NCBI GenBank assembly: GCA_001898995.1
Contig: MKVZ01000008.1
Span: 125,737 to 173,268 of the forward strand
Reading direction: 5' to 3'
DNA length: 47,532 nucleotides
Source: Rhizobiales bacterium 63-22
Lineage (GTDB): Bacteria; Pseudomonadota; Alphaproteobacteria; Rhizobiales; Rhizobiaceae
Shown piece by piece: positions 38,050-47,011 of the stretch. A program made the position numbers and the translations under genes. The notes below the pieces were generated by a model. That model was not told where the DNA came from. It searched no databases and saw nothing but the letters and a program-made list of their open reading frames with translations. Positions within the stretch are counted from its first letter, which is position 1; each line of letters starts with the position of its first letter.

Positions 38050-39009
38050 ATGATGCAAGCAACCGATCGCGCCGACATCGGCGCATTGCGCGCCTTCAAC
38101 CGGGTCTATACGCGGCGGCTCGGCCTGTTGAACGCGCATCTCGACAAAAGCCCGTTCACGCTCACCGAGGCGCGCATCCTCTACGAGATCGCGCATCGCG
38201 AAGAACCGACGGCGGCGGCCATCATGCGCGCCCTCGATCTCGATCGCGGCCAGATCAGCCGGACGCTGAAGCGGTTCGCCGCACGCGGATTGATCGGGAC
38301 ATCCCCGCATCCCGACGGGGGCCGCAGCCGCCCCATCGAACTGACCGAAGCCGGATGCAAGGCCTTCGCCGCGCTCGACCGCAACACCCGCGAGGCGGTG
38401 GGGGCGCTTCTCGACGGATTGCCGCCGGACCGCCGTCAGGATTTACTTACAGCGGCGGCGACCATCACGCGGCTGTTCGGCGAGCCGCCCCGCGCCGAAG
38501 TGCGGCTGCGCGATTTGCAGCCCGGCGACCTCGGCTGGATCACCCATCGGCAGGCCGTCCTCTATGCCGCGGAATATGGCTGGAACCGCGACTACGAGGC
38601 GCTCGTCGCCCGCATTCTCGCCGATTTCGTGGAATCCTTCGACCCCGCCCATGACGCGGCATGGGTAGCCGAAATCGACGGGCGTGTGGCGGGATCGATC
38701 TTTCTGGTTCGCGCCGACCGGCCGGGAGTCGGCAAGCTGCGCCTGCTCTATGTCGAGCCGGAGGCCCGCGGCGCCGGCGTCGGAGCCAAGCTCGTGAATG
38801 CCTGCATCGAACGCGCACGCACCACCGGCGACGAGCGCCTCGTCCTGTGGACGAACAGCGTTCTCACCGCCGCCCGCCGTCTGTACGAGCGGGCCGGATT
38901 CAAGCTTGTCGACGAAGCGCCGCACCATTCTTTCGGCAAGGATCTGGTCGGCCAGACATGGGAACTGGACCTGAAGGCCAAGCCCGCCGAACCTGCGGTC
39001 ATGGCATAA
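38050..39009 (+). CDS. Fusion of MarR regulator and GNAT acetyltransferase
   Basis: 319 residues with two domains. Residues 1-140 are MarR-like: LGLLNAHLDKSPFTLTEARILYEIA, then TAAAIMRALDLDRGQISRTLKRFAARGLI as helix-turn-helix, and a wing. Residues about 150-305 are a GNAT fold: AWVAEIDGRVAGSIFLVRAD, KLRLLYVEPEARGAGVGAKLVNACIERAR (acetyl-CoA motif A, RGAGVG) and LVLWTNSVLTAARRLYERAGFKLV. This MarR-GNAT fusion occurs in several alphaproteobacteria. It may sense or modify a small molecule and regulate itself. The acetyl acceptor is unknown. A terminator-like hairpin lies just downstream. Confidence 0.93.
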   Translation: MMQATDRADIGALRAFNRVYTRRLGLLNAHLDKSPFTLTEARILYEIAHREEPTAAAIMRALDLDRGQISRTLKRFAARGLIGTSPHPDGGRSRPIELTEAGCKAFAALDRNTREAVGALLDGLPPDRRQDLLTAAATITRLFGEPPRAEVRLRDLQPGDLGWITHRQAVLYAAEYGWNRDYEALVARILADFVESFDPAHDAAWVAEIDGRVAGSIFLVRADRPGVGKLRLLYVEPEARGAGVGAKLVNACIERARTTGDERLVLWTNSVLTAARRLYERAGFKLVDEAPHHSFGKDLVGQTWELDLKAKPAEPAVMA

Positions 39010-39012
39010 GAA

Positions 39013-39036
39013 AAGCGGCGGATCGCTCCGCCGCTT
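39013..39036 (-). terminator. Terminator of ffh-chorismate mutase-rpsP
   Basis: Perfect 9-base stem AAGCGGCGG / CCGCCGCTT with six-base loop, followed on the minus strand by TTCTTAT. It lies 29 bases past the rpsP stop and three bases past the convergent MarR-GNAT stop, so it may serve both. Confidence 0.75.
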
Positions 39037-39065
39037 CCCGTCGATCTTTTCGCAAATCGAAGCGA

Positions 39066-39470
39066 TTATTCGCTCGCGGCTTCCTCGGCCGGGGCGGCTG
39101 CGGCGGCGGCAGCTTCGGCGGCCTTGGCAGCGGCTTCTTCCTCGGCCTGCTTGGCGAGAGCGATGCGCTCCTGCGCCTTCTTGCCCGGAACGGCCTTGGT
39201 CGGGTTGCTGCGGGTCGGACGCTTGGCGACGCCTGCCTGATCGAGGAAGCGCAGCACACGGTCGGTCGGCTGCGCGCCCTGCGCGATCCAATGCTGCACG
39301 CGGTCGGTGTCGAGCTTCACGCGCTCGGCATCCTTGGCCAGCATCGGGTTCCATGCGCCGAGCGTTTCGATGAAGCGGCCGTCGCGCGGGGCGCGGACGT
39401 CGGCGACGACGATGTGATAATAAGGACGCTTCTTGGAGCCAGCGCGGGCGAGACGAATCTTGAGAGCCAT
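39066..39470 (-). CDS. rpsP: 30S ribosomal protein S16
   Basis: 134-residue S16 of the small subunit body. The core [38 protein letters not shown] is unmistakable, and [19 protein letters not shown] follows. The last 40 residues form an Ala/Glu-rich tail, longer than in E. coli but typical for this group. In the same operon as ffh. The usual partners rimM and trmD do not lie directly downstream here, since the MarR-GNAT gene is convergent. Confidence 0.97.
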   Translation of the reverse strand: MALKIRLARAGSKKRPYYHIVVADVRAPRDGRFIETLGAWNPMLAKDAERVKLDTDRVQHWIAQGAQPTDRVLRFLDQAGVAKRPTRSNPTKAVPGKKAQERIALAKQAEEEAAAKAAEAAAAAAAPAEEAASE

Positions 39471-39540
39471 TTTCTTCCTCGTGTCTTGGTAGGGATGCCC
39501 CGAGTTGACAACTTGCGTTGGTAGCTCGGGGAAATAGGGG

Positions 39541-39861
39541 TTAGTCGTTCGTTTTCCCGCCGTGTTGGGCGGCGGTATGCTCATGATGCCGGATCACTTC
39601 CTTCACGATGAAGTTCAGGAATTTCTCGGCAAAATCGGGATCGAGATGGGCGTCCTCGGCCAGCGCGCGCAGGCGCTCCACCTGACGTTTCTCGCGCGCC
39701 GGATCGGCTGCTGCGAGGCCGCGCTCGGCCTTGAGCACGCCCACCGCCTTGGTGCAGCGGAAACGCTCGGCAAGCATGTGGATCAGCGCCGCGTCGATAT
39801 TGTCGATGGAATCGCGCAGCGCCAGAAGTTCGGCAGGGACGGAGTTCGGTTGATCGCTCAT
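39541..39861 (-). CDS. Chorismate mutase family protein (AroQ type)
   Basis: 106-residue all-helical AroQ-fold protein. The N-terminal helix [35 protein letters not shown] carries the expected Asp-Asn-Asp...Arg...Lys pattern. A second segment, [42 protein letters not shown], carries the downstream Arg/Glu contacts. It probably converts chorismate to prephenate, but small relatives such as isochorismate-pyruvate lyases look alike. The ATG at 39861 lies five bases after the ffh stop; GTG at 39870 overlapping that stop (GTGA) is a possible coupled start. Between ffh and rpsP in one operon. Confidence 0.88.
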   Translation of the reverse strand: MSDQPNSVPAELLALRDSIDNIDAALIHMLAERFRCTKAVGVLKAERGLAAADPAREKRQVERLRALAEDAHLDPDFAEKFLNFIVKEVIRHHEHTAAQHGGKTND

Positions 39862-39866
39862 GGTGC

Positions 39867-41438
39867 TCACTTCTTCTTCGGCAGGCCGGGAAGGCCGCCA
39901 ATTCCGCCCCCAAGGCCCGGCAGTTTCGGGCCGCCCAGGCCGGGCAATCCGCCGCCGGGCAGGCCCGGCAGGCCGCCGCCCTTGGTAAGGCCCGCGGCTT
40001 CCGCCTGTCTGGCCAGCGCTTCCATCTGCTTCGGATCCATCTTCGACAGGTCCGGCATGCCGCCCATTCCGCCGCCAAGGCCACCGAGGCCCATCTTGCT
40101 GGCCAGCCCGCCCATCATCTGCTTCATCATGCCGCCCTTGCCCTTGCCCATGACCTTCATCACGTCGGCCATCTGGCGGTGCATCTTGAGAAGCTTGTTG
40201 ATGTCGGCGGCGGTAGTGCCCGAACCCTTGGCGATGCGCTGCTTGCGGCTGTGCTTGAGCACGTCCGGATGGGCGCGCTCGGCCTTGGTCATGGAACCGA
40301 TGATGGCAAGCTGGCGGTCGAACACCTTGTCGTCGAGACCGGCGGCGGCCACCTGATCCTTCATCTTGGCCATGCCGGGCATCATGCCCATGATGCCGCC
40401 CATGCCGCCGAGCTTCTTCATCTGCTTGAGCTGTTCGGCAAGGTCGTTCAGGTCGAACTTGCCCGACTGCATCTTCTTGGCCATCGCCGCGGCTTTTTCC
40501 GCGTCGATGTTTTCGGCGGCCTTCTCGACCAGCGAGACGATATCGCCCATGCCGAGGATGCGGTCGGCGATGCGCTTGGGATAGAACTCCTCCAGCGCGT
40601 CCATCTTTTCGCCGGTGGCGATCAGCTTGATCGGCTTGCCGGTGACGGCGCGCATGGAAAGTGCCGCGCCGCCGCGGCCGTCGCCGTCCATGCGGGTGAG
40701 CACGATGCCGGTGATGCCCACGCGTTCGTCGAAATTGCGCGCCAGATTGACGGCGTCCTGACCGGTCAGGCTGTCGGCGACGAGCAGGATTTCATGCGGA
40801 TTGGCGGCCTTGCGGATATCCGCCATCTCCACCATCAGCGGCTCGTCGATATGGGTGCGGCCGGCGGTGTCGAGGATGACCACGTCATGCCCGCCGAGCT
40901 TCGCCGCCTGCACGGCGCGGCGGGCGATCTCCACCGGCGATTGGCCGGCGACGATCGGCAGCGTGTCGACGCCTGTCTGGATGCCGAGCTGGCGCAACTG
41001 CTCCTGCGCGGCCGGGCGGCGCGTGTCGAGCGAGGCCATCAGCACCTTCTTGCGCTGGCGCTCGGTAAGCCGCTTGGCGATCTTGCCCGTGGTGGTGGTC
41101 TTGCCCGAGCCCTGCAGGCCGACCATCATGATGACGACCGGGGCTGGCGCGTTGAGGTCGATGGAAACGCCCTCGGTGCCCAGCATCTCGATCAGCTCGT
41201 CATGGACGATCTTGACGACCATCTGGCCGGGCTTGATGCTTTTCAGGATTTCGGCGCCGACGGCCTTTTCGCGCACCTTGTCGGTGAAGGAGCGAACCAC
41301 TTCCAGCGAGACGTCGGCCTCCAGCAGCGCGCGGCGCACTTCGCGCAGCGCCGCCGTCACGTCGCTTTCGGAGAGAGCGCCGCGTCCGGTGAGGCCGTTC
41401 AGGATGGAGCCAAGACGCTCCTGGAGCGATTCAAACAT
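39867..41438 (-). CDS. ffh: Signal recognition particle GTPase Ffh
   Basis: 523-residue SRP54 homologue that binds signal peptides and 4.5S RNA and docks with FtsY. N domain FESLQERLGSILNGLTGRG, then G domain with P-loop GLQGSGKTTTTGKIA near 108, DTRRPAAQEQL, DTAGRTHIDEPL and TRMDGDGRGGAALS. The Met-rich M domain has KKLGGMGGIMGMMPGMAKMK and SRKQRIAKGSG. A Gly/Leu/Pro-rich tail (GGGLPGLPGGGLPGLGG, continuing to KKK) of about 40 residues is unusual in length. AAGGA precedes the ATG. A near-consensus promoter lies upstream. Confidence 0.97.
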   Translation of the reverse strand: MFESLQERLGSILNGLTGRGALSESDVTAALREVRRALLEADVSLEVVRSFTDKVREKAVGAEILKSIKPGQMVVKIVHDELIEMLGTEGVSIDLNAPAPVVIMMVGLQGSGKTTTTGKIAKRLTERQRKKVLMASLDTRRPAAQEQLRQLGIQTGVDTLPIVAGQSPVEIARRAVQAAKLGGHDVVILDTAGRTHIDEPLMVEMADIRKAANPHEILLVADSLTGQDAVNLARNFDERVGITGIVLTRMDGDGRGGAALSMRAVTGKPIKLIATGEKMDALEEFYPKRIADRILGMGDIVSLVEKAAENIDAEKAAAMAKKMQSGKFDLNDLAEQLKQMKKLGGMGGIMGMMPGMAKMKDQVAAAGLDDKVFDRQLAIIGSMTKAERAHPDVLKHSRKQRIAKGSGTTAADINKLLKMHRQMADVMKVMGKGKGGMMKQMMGGLASKMGLGGLGGGMGGMPDLSKMDPKQMEALARQAEAAGLTKGGGLPGLPGGGLPGLGGPKLPGLGGGIGGLPGLPKKK

Positions 41439-41576
41439 CGAATGTCCTTTATGCGGCAACCATAGGATCGCGGCATCCGAGGGCGCATCGCGCTGTCGGA
41501 TGTGGACCTCCGGGGTCAGGTCTGTCGGCCCCGGTCGGCGGCTCGCGTTCAGAAGATCGCGGGTGATTTCGGCGGT

Positions 41577-41605
41577 TTATTAGGGTGTCGCGCCCGCTCT
41601 GTCAA
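41577..41605 (-). promoter_or_regulatory. Sigma-70 promoter of the ffh operon
   Basis: On the minus strand, TTGACA (41600-41605), spacer of exactly 17, and TAATAA (41577-41582). The match to the housekeeping consensus is very good. It gives a leader of about 130 bases before ffh; that leader holds a few GC-rich segments but no recognised riboswitch. Confidence 0.65.
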
Positions 41606-41710
41606 GTAAAATGGCCTTCCGTGCGCTCCCGGCCTTTATGTGCCGATGACATTTGTTGCAAGGAATGGCAAATTCGCGGCGAAGTCGAATCAGTTTCCAA
41701 GGAGACAGGA

Positions 41711-42535
41711 ATGGCGTTGACTGCCAAGGGCCGCATCTGGACGGCGACAGTTCTTGCAGCGGGCATGTTTGCCGGCATCGGAGCGGCCAATGCCGCGCAA
41801 TGCGGCAGCAATGCTGCCGGCTATCATACATGGCTGCAACAGACCATGAAGGAAGCGGCCGCGCGCGGCATCGGCAAGGCGGGTATCAACGCGCTGGCCA
41901 ACACCCATTATGCGCAGGCCACCATCAACGCCGACCGCAATCAGAAGAGCTTCAAGCTTTCCTTCGACCAGTTCATGCAGAAACGCGGCGCCACCACCAT
42001 CATCAGCCGCGGCAAGGCGATGAAGCGGCAGAACGCCGCCCTCTTCGCCGGCATCGAGCGCCGCTACGGCGTGCCCGCCGGCCCGCTGATCGCCATCTGG
42101 GGCATGGAAACCGGCTTCGGCTCCTATATGGGCCGGCAGAATACGCTTTCCGCCGTCGCGACGCTGGCCTATGACTGCCGTCGCTCGGACTTCTTCACCG
42201 GGCAGCTTTATGCGGCTCTCCACCTCGTCGACCGCGGCGACCTCAAGCCCAACGCCATCGGCGCCATGCATGGCGAGATCGGCCAGACCCAGTTCATGCC
42301 CGCCAATGTGTTGAAATACGGCGTGGACGGCGACGGCAGCGGCCATATCGACATGGCGGGATCGCGGGCCGACGCGCTCTATTCGACCGCCAATTACCTG
42401 GTCGGCCATGGCTGGCGGCGCGGCGCCGGCTATCAGCCGGGCGAGCCGAACTTCGCCGCCATTCAGGGCTGGAACGACGCGCAGGTCTATCAGCGCGCCA
42501 TCGCCGCCATCGGCAAGGCCATCGACGGCAATTGA
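41711..42535 (+). CDS. Lytic murein transglycosylase (MltB-like)
   Basis: 274-residue secreted peptidoglycan lytic transglycosylase. Signal peptide at 1-28 (KGRIWTATVLAAGMFAGIGAANA). The SLT/MltB catalytic centre IAIWGMETGFGSYMG has the catalytic Glu133. GEIGQTQFMPANVLKYGVDGDGSGHIDM is the second family signature, and AGSRADALYSTANYLVGHGWRRG the third. It lacks the C-terminal peptidoglycan-binding domain found in many homologues. GGAG lies six bases before the ATG. Single gene between ffh and a carbonic anhydrase, ended by a strong bidirectional terminator. Confidence 0.94.
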   Translation: MALTAKGRIWTATVLAAGMFAGIGAANAAQCGSNAAGYHTWLQQTMKEAAARGIGKAGINALANTHYAQATINADRNQKSFKLSFDQFMQKRGATTIISRGKAMKRQNAALFAGIERRYGVPAGPLIAIWGMETGFGSYMGRQNTLSAVATLAYDCRRSDFFTGQLYAALHLVDRGDLKPNAIGAMHGEIGQTQFMPANVLKYGVDGDGSGHIDMAGSRADALYSTANYLVGHGWRRGAGYQPGEPNFAAIQGWNDAQVYQRAIAAIGKAIDGN

Positions 42536-42543
42536 TAAACGGA

Positions 42544-42574
42544 AACGGGACGGTTCGACCGGAACCGTCCCGTT
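42544..42574. terminator. Bidirectional terminator
   Basis: Perfect 13-base stem AACGGGACGGTTC / GAACCGTCCCGTT with a five-base loop, between convergent genes: 8 bases past the lytic transglycosylase and 15 bases past the carbonic anhydrase. Confidence 0.8.
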
Positions 42575-42589
42575 ACCATGAAAAGCCGG

Positions 42590-43246
42590 TCAGGACGCGA
42601 TCAGTTCCAGTTCCGGCCGCTTGAAGTCGCCGGTTTCGGTATCCATCACCCAGAGTTCGCCGGTCGAAATATCGAACCATGCGCCGTGCAGGGTGAGGCT
42701 TCCCTTCTTTTCCGAAGATACGACGAAGGGAAAAGTGCGCAGATTGGCGATCGAATAGCGGATGGAAATGCGCTCCAGCGCGGTCTGGCGCTCGCTCGCC
42801 GTCATCAGCGCGTTGCCGCTGACGGTTTCCGCCGCCGGCGCGATCAGGCTCATCCATTTGCCGATGAAATCGCCCGGCGACAGCGGCGCGCTCTGCGTGT
42901 CGAGCGCCGCCTTGATGCCGCCGCAGCGCCCGTGCCCCATCACCACGATATGCTTGACCTTGAGGCTCTGCACCGCGAATTCGATCGCGGCGGAAGCGGC
43001 GTGGTACTCGCCGTCCGGCTCGTAAGGCGGAATGAGGTTCGCGACATTGCGCAGGACGAATATCTCGCCCGGCGCGGCGTTGAAGATCGCTTCGGGTGCT
43101 GCGCGCGAATCGCAGCAGGCGATCACGAGCGTTTCCGGCGACTGGCCTTTCACGGCCAGTTCCCGGTAACGCGCGGTCTCGTGCGCGAAACGCTGATTCA
43201 TGAAGGCGCGATAGCCGGCGAGAAGTGTATCTGGAAAGTCAGCCAT
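42590..43246 (-). CDS. Beta-class carbonic anhydrase
   Basis: 218-residue enzyme that interconverts CO2 and bicarbonate. Zinc ligands are evident: Cys44 in ACCDSR (with the Asp46-Arg48 dyad), His105 and Cys108 in GHGRCGG. VLRNVANLIPPYEPDGEYHAASAAIEFAV is the family core. The C-terminal part HGAWFDISTGELWVMD is typical of CynT-like enzymes. All catalytic residues are present. It lies downstream of pdxY on the same strand, with 112 bases between that hold tandem repeats. Confidence 0.95.
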   Translation of the reverse strand: MADFPDTLLAGYRAFMNQRFAHETARYRELAVKGQSPETLVIACCDSRAAPEAIFNAAPGEIFVLRNVANLIPPYEPDGEYHAASAAIEFAVQSLKVKHIVVMGHGRCGGIKAALDTQSAPLSPGDFIGKWMSLIAPAAETVSGNALMTASERQTALERISIRYSIANLRTFPFVVSSEKKGSLTLHGAWFDISTGELWVMDTETGDFKRPELELIAS

Positions 43247-43289
43247 GCTTTTTCATAACCCAGTCGGGCGGAATCGGGCAATGGGTTTT

Positions 43290-43358
43290 CATCGCCTGCG
43301 GCACATCTGCTTGCCTACATCGCCTGCGGCGCATCTACTTGCCTACATCGCCTGTGGC
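43290..43358. repeat. 28-base tandem repeat after pdxY
   Basis: Two full 28-base units (43290-43317 and 43318-43345) differ at two bases; both begin CATCGCCTGCGGC and end CTTGCCTA. A third partial unit CATCGCCTGTGGC (43346-43358) runs up to the pdxY stop codon. The run makes up most of the gap between pdxY and the carbonic anhydrase gene. No function is apparent; copy number may vary between strains. Confidence 0.75.
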
Positions 43359-44243
43359 TCAGGCCCGCAGGCCCCGGGTCGGATGCACCAACCGGCGCAT
43401 CTGCACCATGGCCATCGGCGTGGCGAGACTGGAGGCGTCGGCCTCCAGCATCAATTCGTCCGCGCCGCGCTTGGCCGAGCGCGCCATGATCTCGAACACC
43501 GCAGCCGTGGTGCTTTGCAGCATCTTTTCCTCCGAAAGCCCGGACAGGCGGCGTGCCAGAAAAACGGCGGAGGTAAGATCGCCCAGCCCGTTGGTCGGCC
43601 CGTCCACACGCCTGTGCTCCGCCATCAGCGCCAGGGTCGGCGTGAGCAATATGTTGCCGATGCTGCCGGCCATCAGCGGAAAGGCCGATGTCACCAGCAT
43701 GGTCGCCGGACCGGCGTCGAGCGCGGCCTCCATCAGCGCCTTGTTGTCCTCCAGCGGCACGCCGGTGAGCCATGAAAGCTCGAAGCGGTTGGGGGTGGCG
43801 ATGTCGGCGAGCGGCATCAGCCGGTCGCGAATGCCCGCCGCCGTGGCCTCCGGCACGTAGAGTCCCTTCTCGTCGCCGATCACCGGATCGCAGAGATAGA
43901 CGGCGCCGGGGTTCCTCGCCTTCACCGCCCTGACGAGTTCGGCCACCGCCGCTGCCTGTTCGGGATGGCCGAGATAGCCGGTCAGCACCGCGCCGACCTC
44001 GCCCAGCCAGGGTGCGCGCTGCAGGTCCTGCATCAGGCACAGGAATTCGTCCGCCGGCGGCACGATGCGCCCCGCCGGTCCGTGGCCGGGATGCCAGGGC
44101 AGCACCACGGTCGGCACGGCCCAAACCGGAAAGCCCAGCGTTTCCAGCGCGAAGACGGCGGCACGGTTCCCCACCGAACCGCGCACGACATGACTGGAGA
44201 TGACGATGACGGCGGTCGCGTCCGAAGGCGCTGGAATGATCAT
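43359..44243 (-). CDS. pdxY: Pyridoxal kinase
   Basis: 294-residue ribokinase-fold kinase phosphorylating pyridoxal in the PLP salvage pathway. Seen: VIVISSHVVRGSVGNRAAVFALETLGFPVWAVPTVVLPWHPGHG (PdxY/PdxK opening with GN[R] and H), LCDPVIGDEKGLYV, TPNRFELSWLTGV, and the phosphate-binding GLGDLTSAVFLAR with the catalytic Asp. The glycine just before Asp fits PdxY better than ThiD. Start ATG at 44243. Possibly co-transcribed with the carbonic anhydrase. Confidence 0.94.
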   Translation of the reverse strand: MIIPAPSDATAVIVISSHVVRGSVGNRAAVFALETLGFPVWAVPTVVLPWHPGHGPAGRIVPPADEFLCLMQDLQRAPWLGEVGAVLTGYLGHPEQAAAVAELVRAVKARNPGAVYLCDPVIGDEKGLYVPEATAAGIRDRLMPLADIATPNRFELSWLTGVPLEDNKALMEAALDAGPATMLVTSAFPLMAGSIGNILLTPTLALMAEHRRVDGPTNGLGDLTSAVFLARRLSGLSEEKMLQSTTAAVFEIMARSAKRGADELMLEADASSLATPMAMVQMRRLVHPTRGLRA

Positions 44244-44317
44244 GAAGGTCCTGCGTAAGCATGCGATGTCGAAACACCATCACGCCGCCGCAGCCATTCT
44301 GCAAGCGGAAAAAGCAA

Positions 44318-44340
44318 AACCCCGCCGGTTTGGCGGGGTT
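44318..44340 (-). terminator. Terminator of mmsA
   Basis: Perfect 9-base stem AACCCCGCC / GGCGGGGTT with five-base loop; on the minus strand followed by TTGCTTTTTCC, a U-rich tract. It lies 124 bases past the mmsA stop, beyond the copied fragment of the mmsA end. Confidence 0.8.
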
Positions 44341-44363
44341 CGGAAAAGCGGTGAGGCCGACCG

Positions 44364-44408
44364 TTATCGCATCGTCGGAATGACGAACCCGGCTCCGTCC
44401 TTCACGCC
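44364..44408 (-). pseudogene. Copy of the last 15 codons of mmsA
   Basis: On the minus strand the bases spell GVKDGAGFVIPTMR then TAA. The end of the functional mmsA gene spells GVKDGAEFVIPTMK then TAA at 44464-44508. Twelve of fourteen residues agree and the offset is exactly 100 bases. At DNA level about 38 of 47 bases match over the block with its edges. Upstream it runs into unrelated GC-rich sequence with no start codon. It is a relic of a duplication or of a second aldehyde dehydrogenase gene. Confidence 0.7.
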
Positions 44409-44463
44409 GCGCCCCGCGCCCGCAGCGAAGCGAGGACGCGCAAACGCTACGAATCGTCCGGGG

Positions 44464-45960
<1,497 letters not shown>

Positions 45961-46068
45961 CCAGAAACCTCCCGGTTTGGGTTTGAACTTTCGTCCATCC
46001 TGACTCTGCAAATTCCCGATTGCAAGGCACGGAAAAGCGTATCCGTTGTGCGTTTTTATGCTAACATA

Positions 46069-46113
46069 GCATGATCCCGGAAAGTGGGAACCGGTTTCCG
46101 GATAAGATCATGC
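46069..46113 (+). repeat. Palindromic repeat, family 2, between mmsA and its LysR gene
   Basis: Outer arms GCATGATC (46069-46076) / GATCATGC (46106-46113), inner arms CCGGAAA / TTTCCGG, core AAGTGGGAACCGG. It shares ends and core with the copies at 4399-4441 and 37087-37134. It ends 16 bases before the LysR start codon and occupies most of the 169-base divergent promoter region. Confidence 0.7.
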
Positions 46114-46129
46114 TCAAGCAAAAACACTC

Positions 46130-47011
46130 ATGAACTGGGACGATATCCGCATATTCCTCGCCGTCGCCCGCTCCGGCCAGATTCTCGGCGCGGCCAAGCG
46201 GCTGGGGCTGAACCACACAACCGTGGCGCGGCGGCTGACGGCGCTCGAAACGGCGCTCTCCACCACGCTGATCGAACGGCGCACCAACGGCTCGACGCTG
46301 ACGCAGGCGGGCGAGGAATTTCTGCTCGCCGCCGAGCGCATGGAGGCGGAGATGCTGTCGGCCCGCGCGCAGGTGGGCGACGCCGACGTAGCCGTCTCCG
46401 GCACGGTGCGGGTTGGCGCGCCGGACGGATTCGGCGTCAATTTCCTCAGCCCCCGCCTCGCCCGGCTGACACGGCAATATCCCGATCTGACGATCCAGCT
46501 CGTCCCGGTGCCCCGCTCCTTCTCCCTGTCGCGCCGCGAGGCCGACATCGCCATCACCGTCGACCGCCCGGATCAGGGACGGCTGGTGGCGCGGCGGCTG
46601 GTGGATTACACGCTCGGTCTTTACGCCCATCGAAGCTATCTCGACACGCATGGAATGCCCGAAAGCGTCGAGGAACTAGGCCGCCACCGGCTGATCGGCT
46701 ATGTCGAGGATCTGGTGGTCAACCGCTCGCTCGCCTATGCGCAGGAGATCAGCCGCGACTGGAAACCCGCCTTCGAGGTATCCAGCTCGCTCGGCCAGGT
46801 GGAGGCGGTGCGCGCCGGCGGCGGGATCGGAATCCTGCACGCCTTTATCGCCCGCGCCGATCCCGACCTCGTCGCCGTGCTGACCGAGCGCGTCATCCGC
46901 CGCGCCTACTGGCTGTCCTATCACGAATCCGCCCGTACGCTCAGGCGCGTCACCGCCGTGTCGGCGTTGATCTCGGAACTGGTGGAGAGCGAAAGGGCGC
47001 TGTTCAGTTGA
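46130..47011 (+). CDS. LysR family transcriptional regulator
   Basis: 293-residue LysR-type regulator. N-terminal winged helix: MNWDDIRIFLAVARSGQILGAAKRLGLNHTTVARRLTALE, followed by a linker helix. The C-terminal periplasmic-binding-like effector domain (about 90-290) contains SGTVRVGAPDGFGVNFLSPRL and EVSSSLGQVEAVRAGGGIGIL. Divergent from mmsA, so it probably controls mmsA, sensing a valine or inositol intermediate (inference). No clear Shine-Dalgarno site precedes the ATG, where the repeat element ends. Its stop overlaps the convergent DUF1275 stop by eight bases. Confidence 0.93.
   Translation: MNWDDIRIFLAVARSGQILGAAKRLGLNHTTVARRLTALETALSTTLIERRTNGSTLTQAGEEFLLAAERMEAEMLSARAQVGDADVAVSGTVRVGAPDGFGVNFLSPRLARLTRQYPDLTIQLVPVPRSFSLSRREADIAITVDRPDQGRLVARRLVDYTLGLYAHRSYLDTHGMPESVEELGRHRLIGYVEDLVVNRSLAYAQEISRDWKPAFEVSSSLGQVEAVRAGGGIGILHAFIARADPDLVAVLTERVIRRAYWLSYHESARTLRRVTAVSALISELVESERALFS

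Noticed and set aside
41439..41710. Riboswitch or small RNA in the 272-base gap before the lytic transglycosylase
   Set aside because: Apart from the ffh promoter I found no conserved structure or terminator that would mark an RNA gene.
43290..43358. CRISPR array
   Set aside because: The units are directly adjacent with no spacers, only two and a half copies exist, and no cas gene is in the window.
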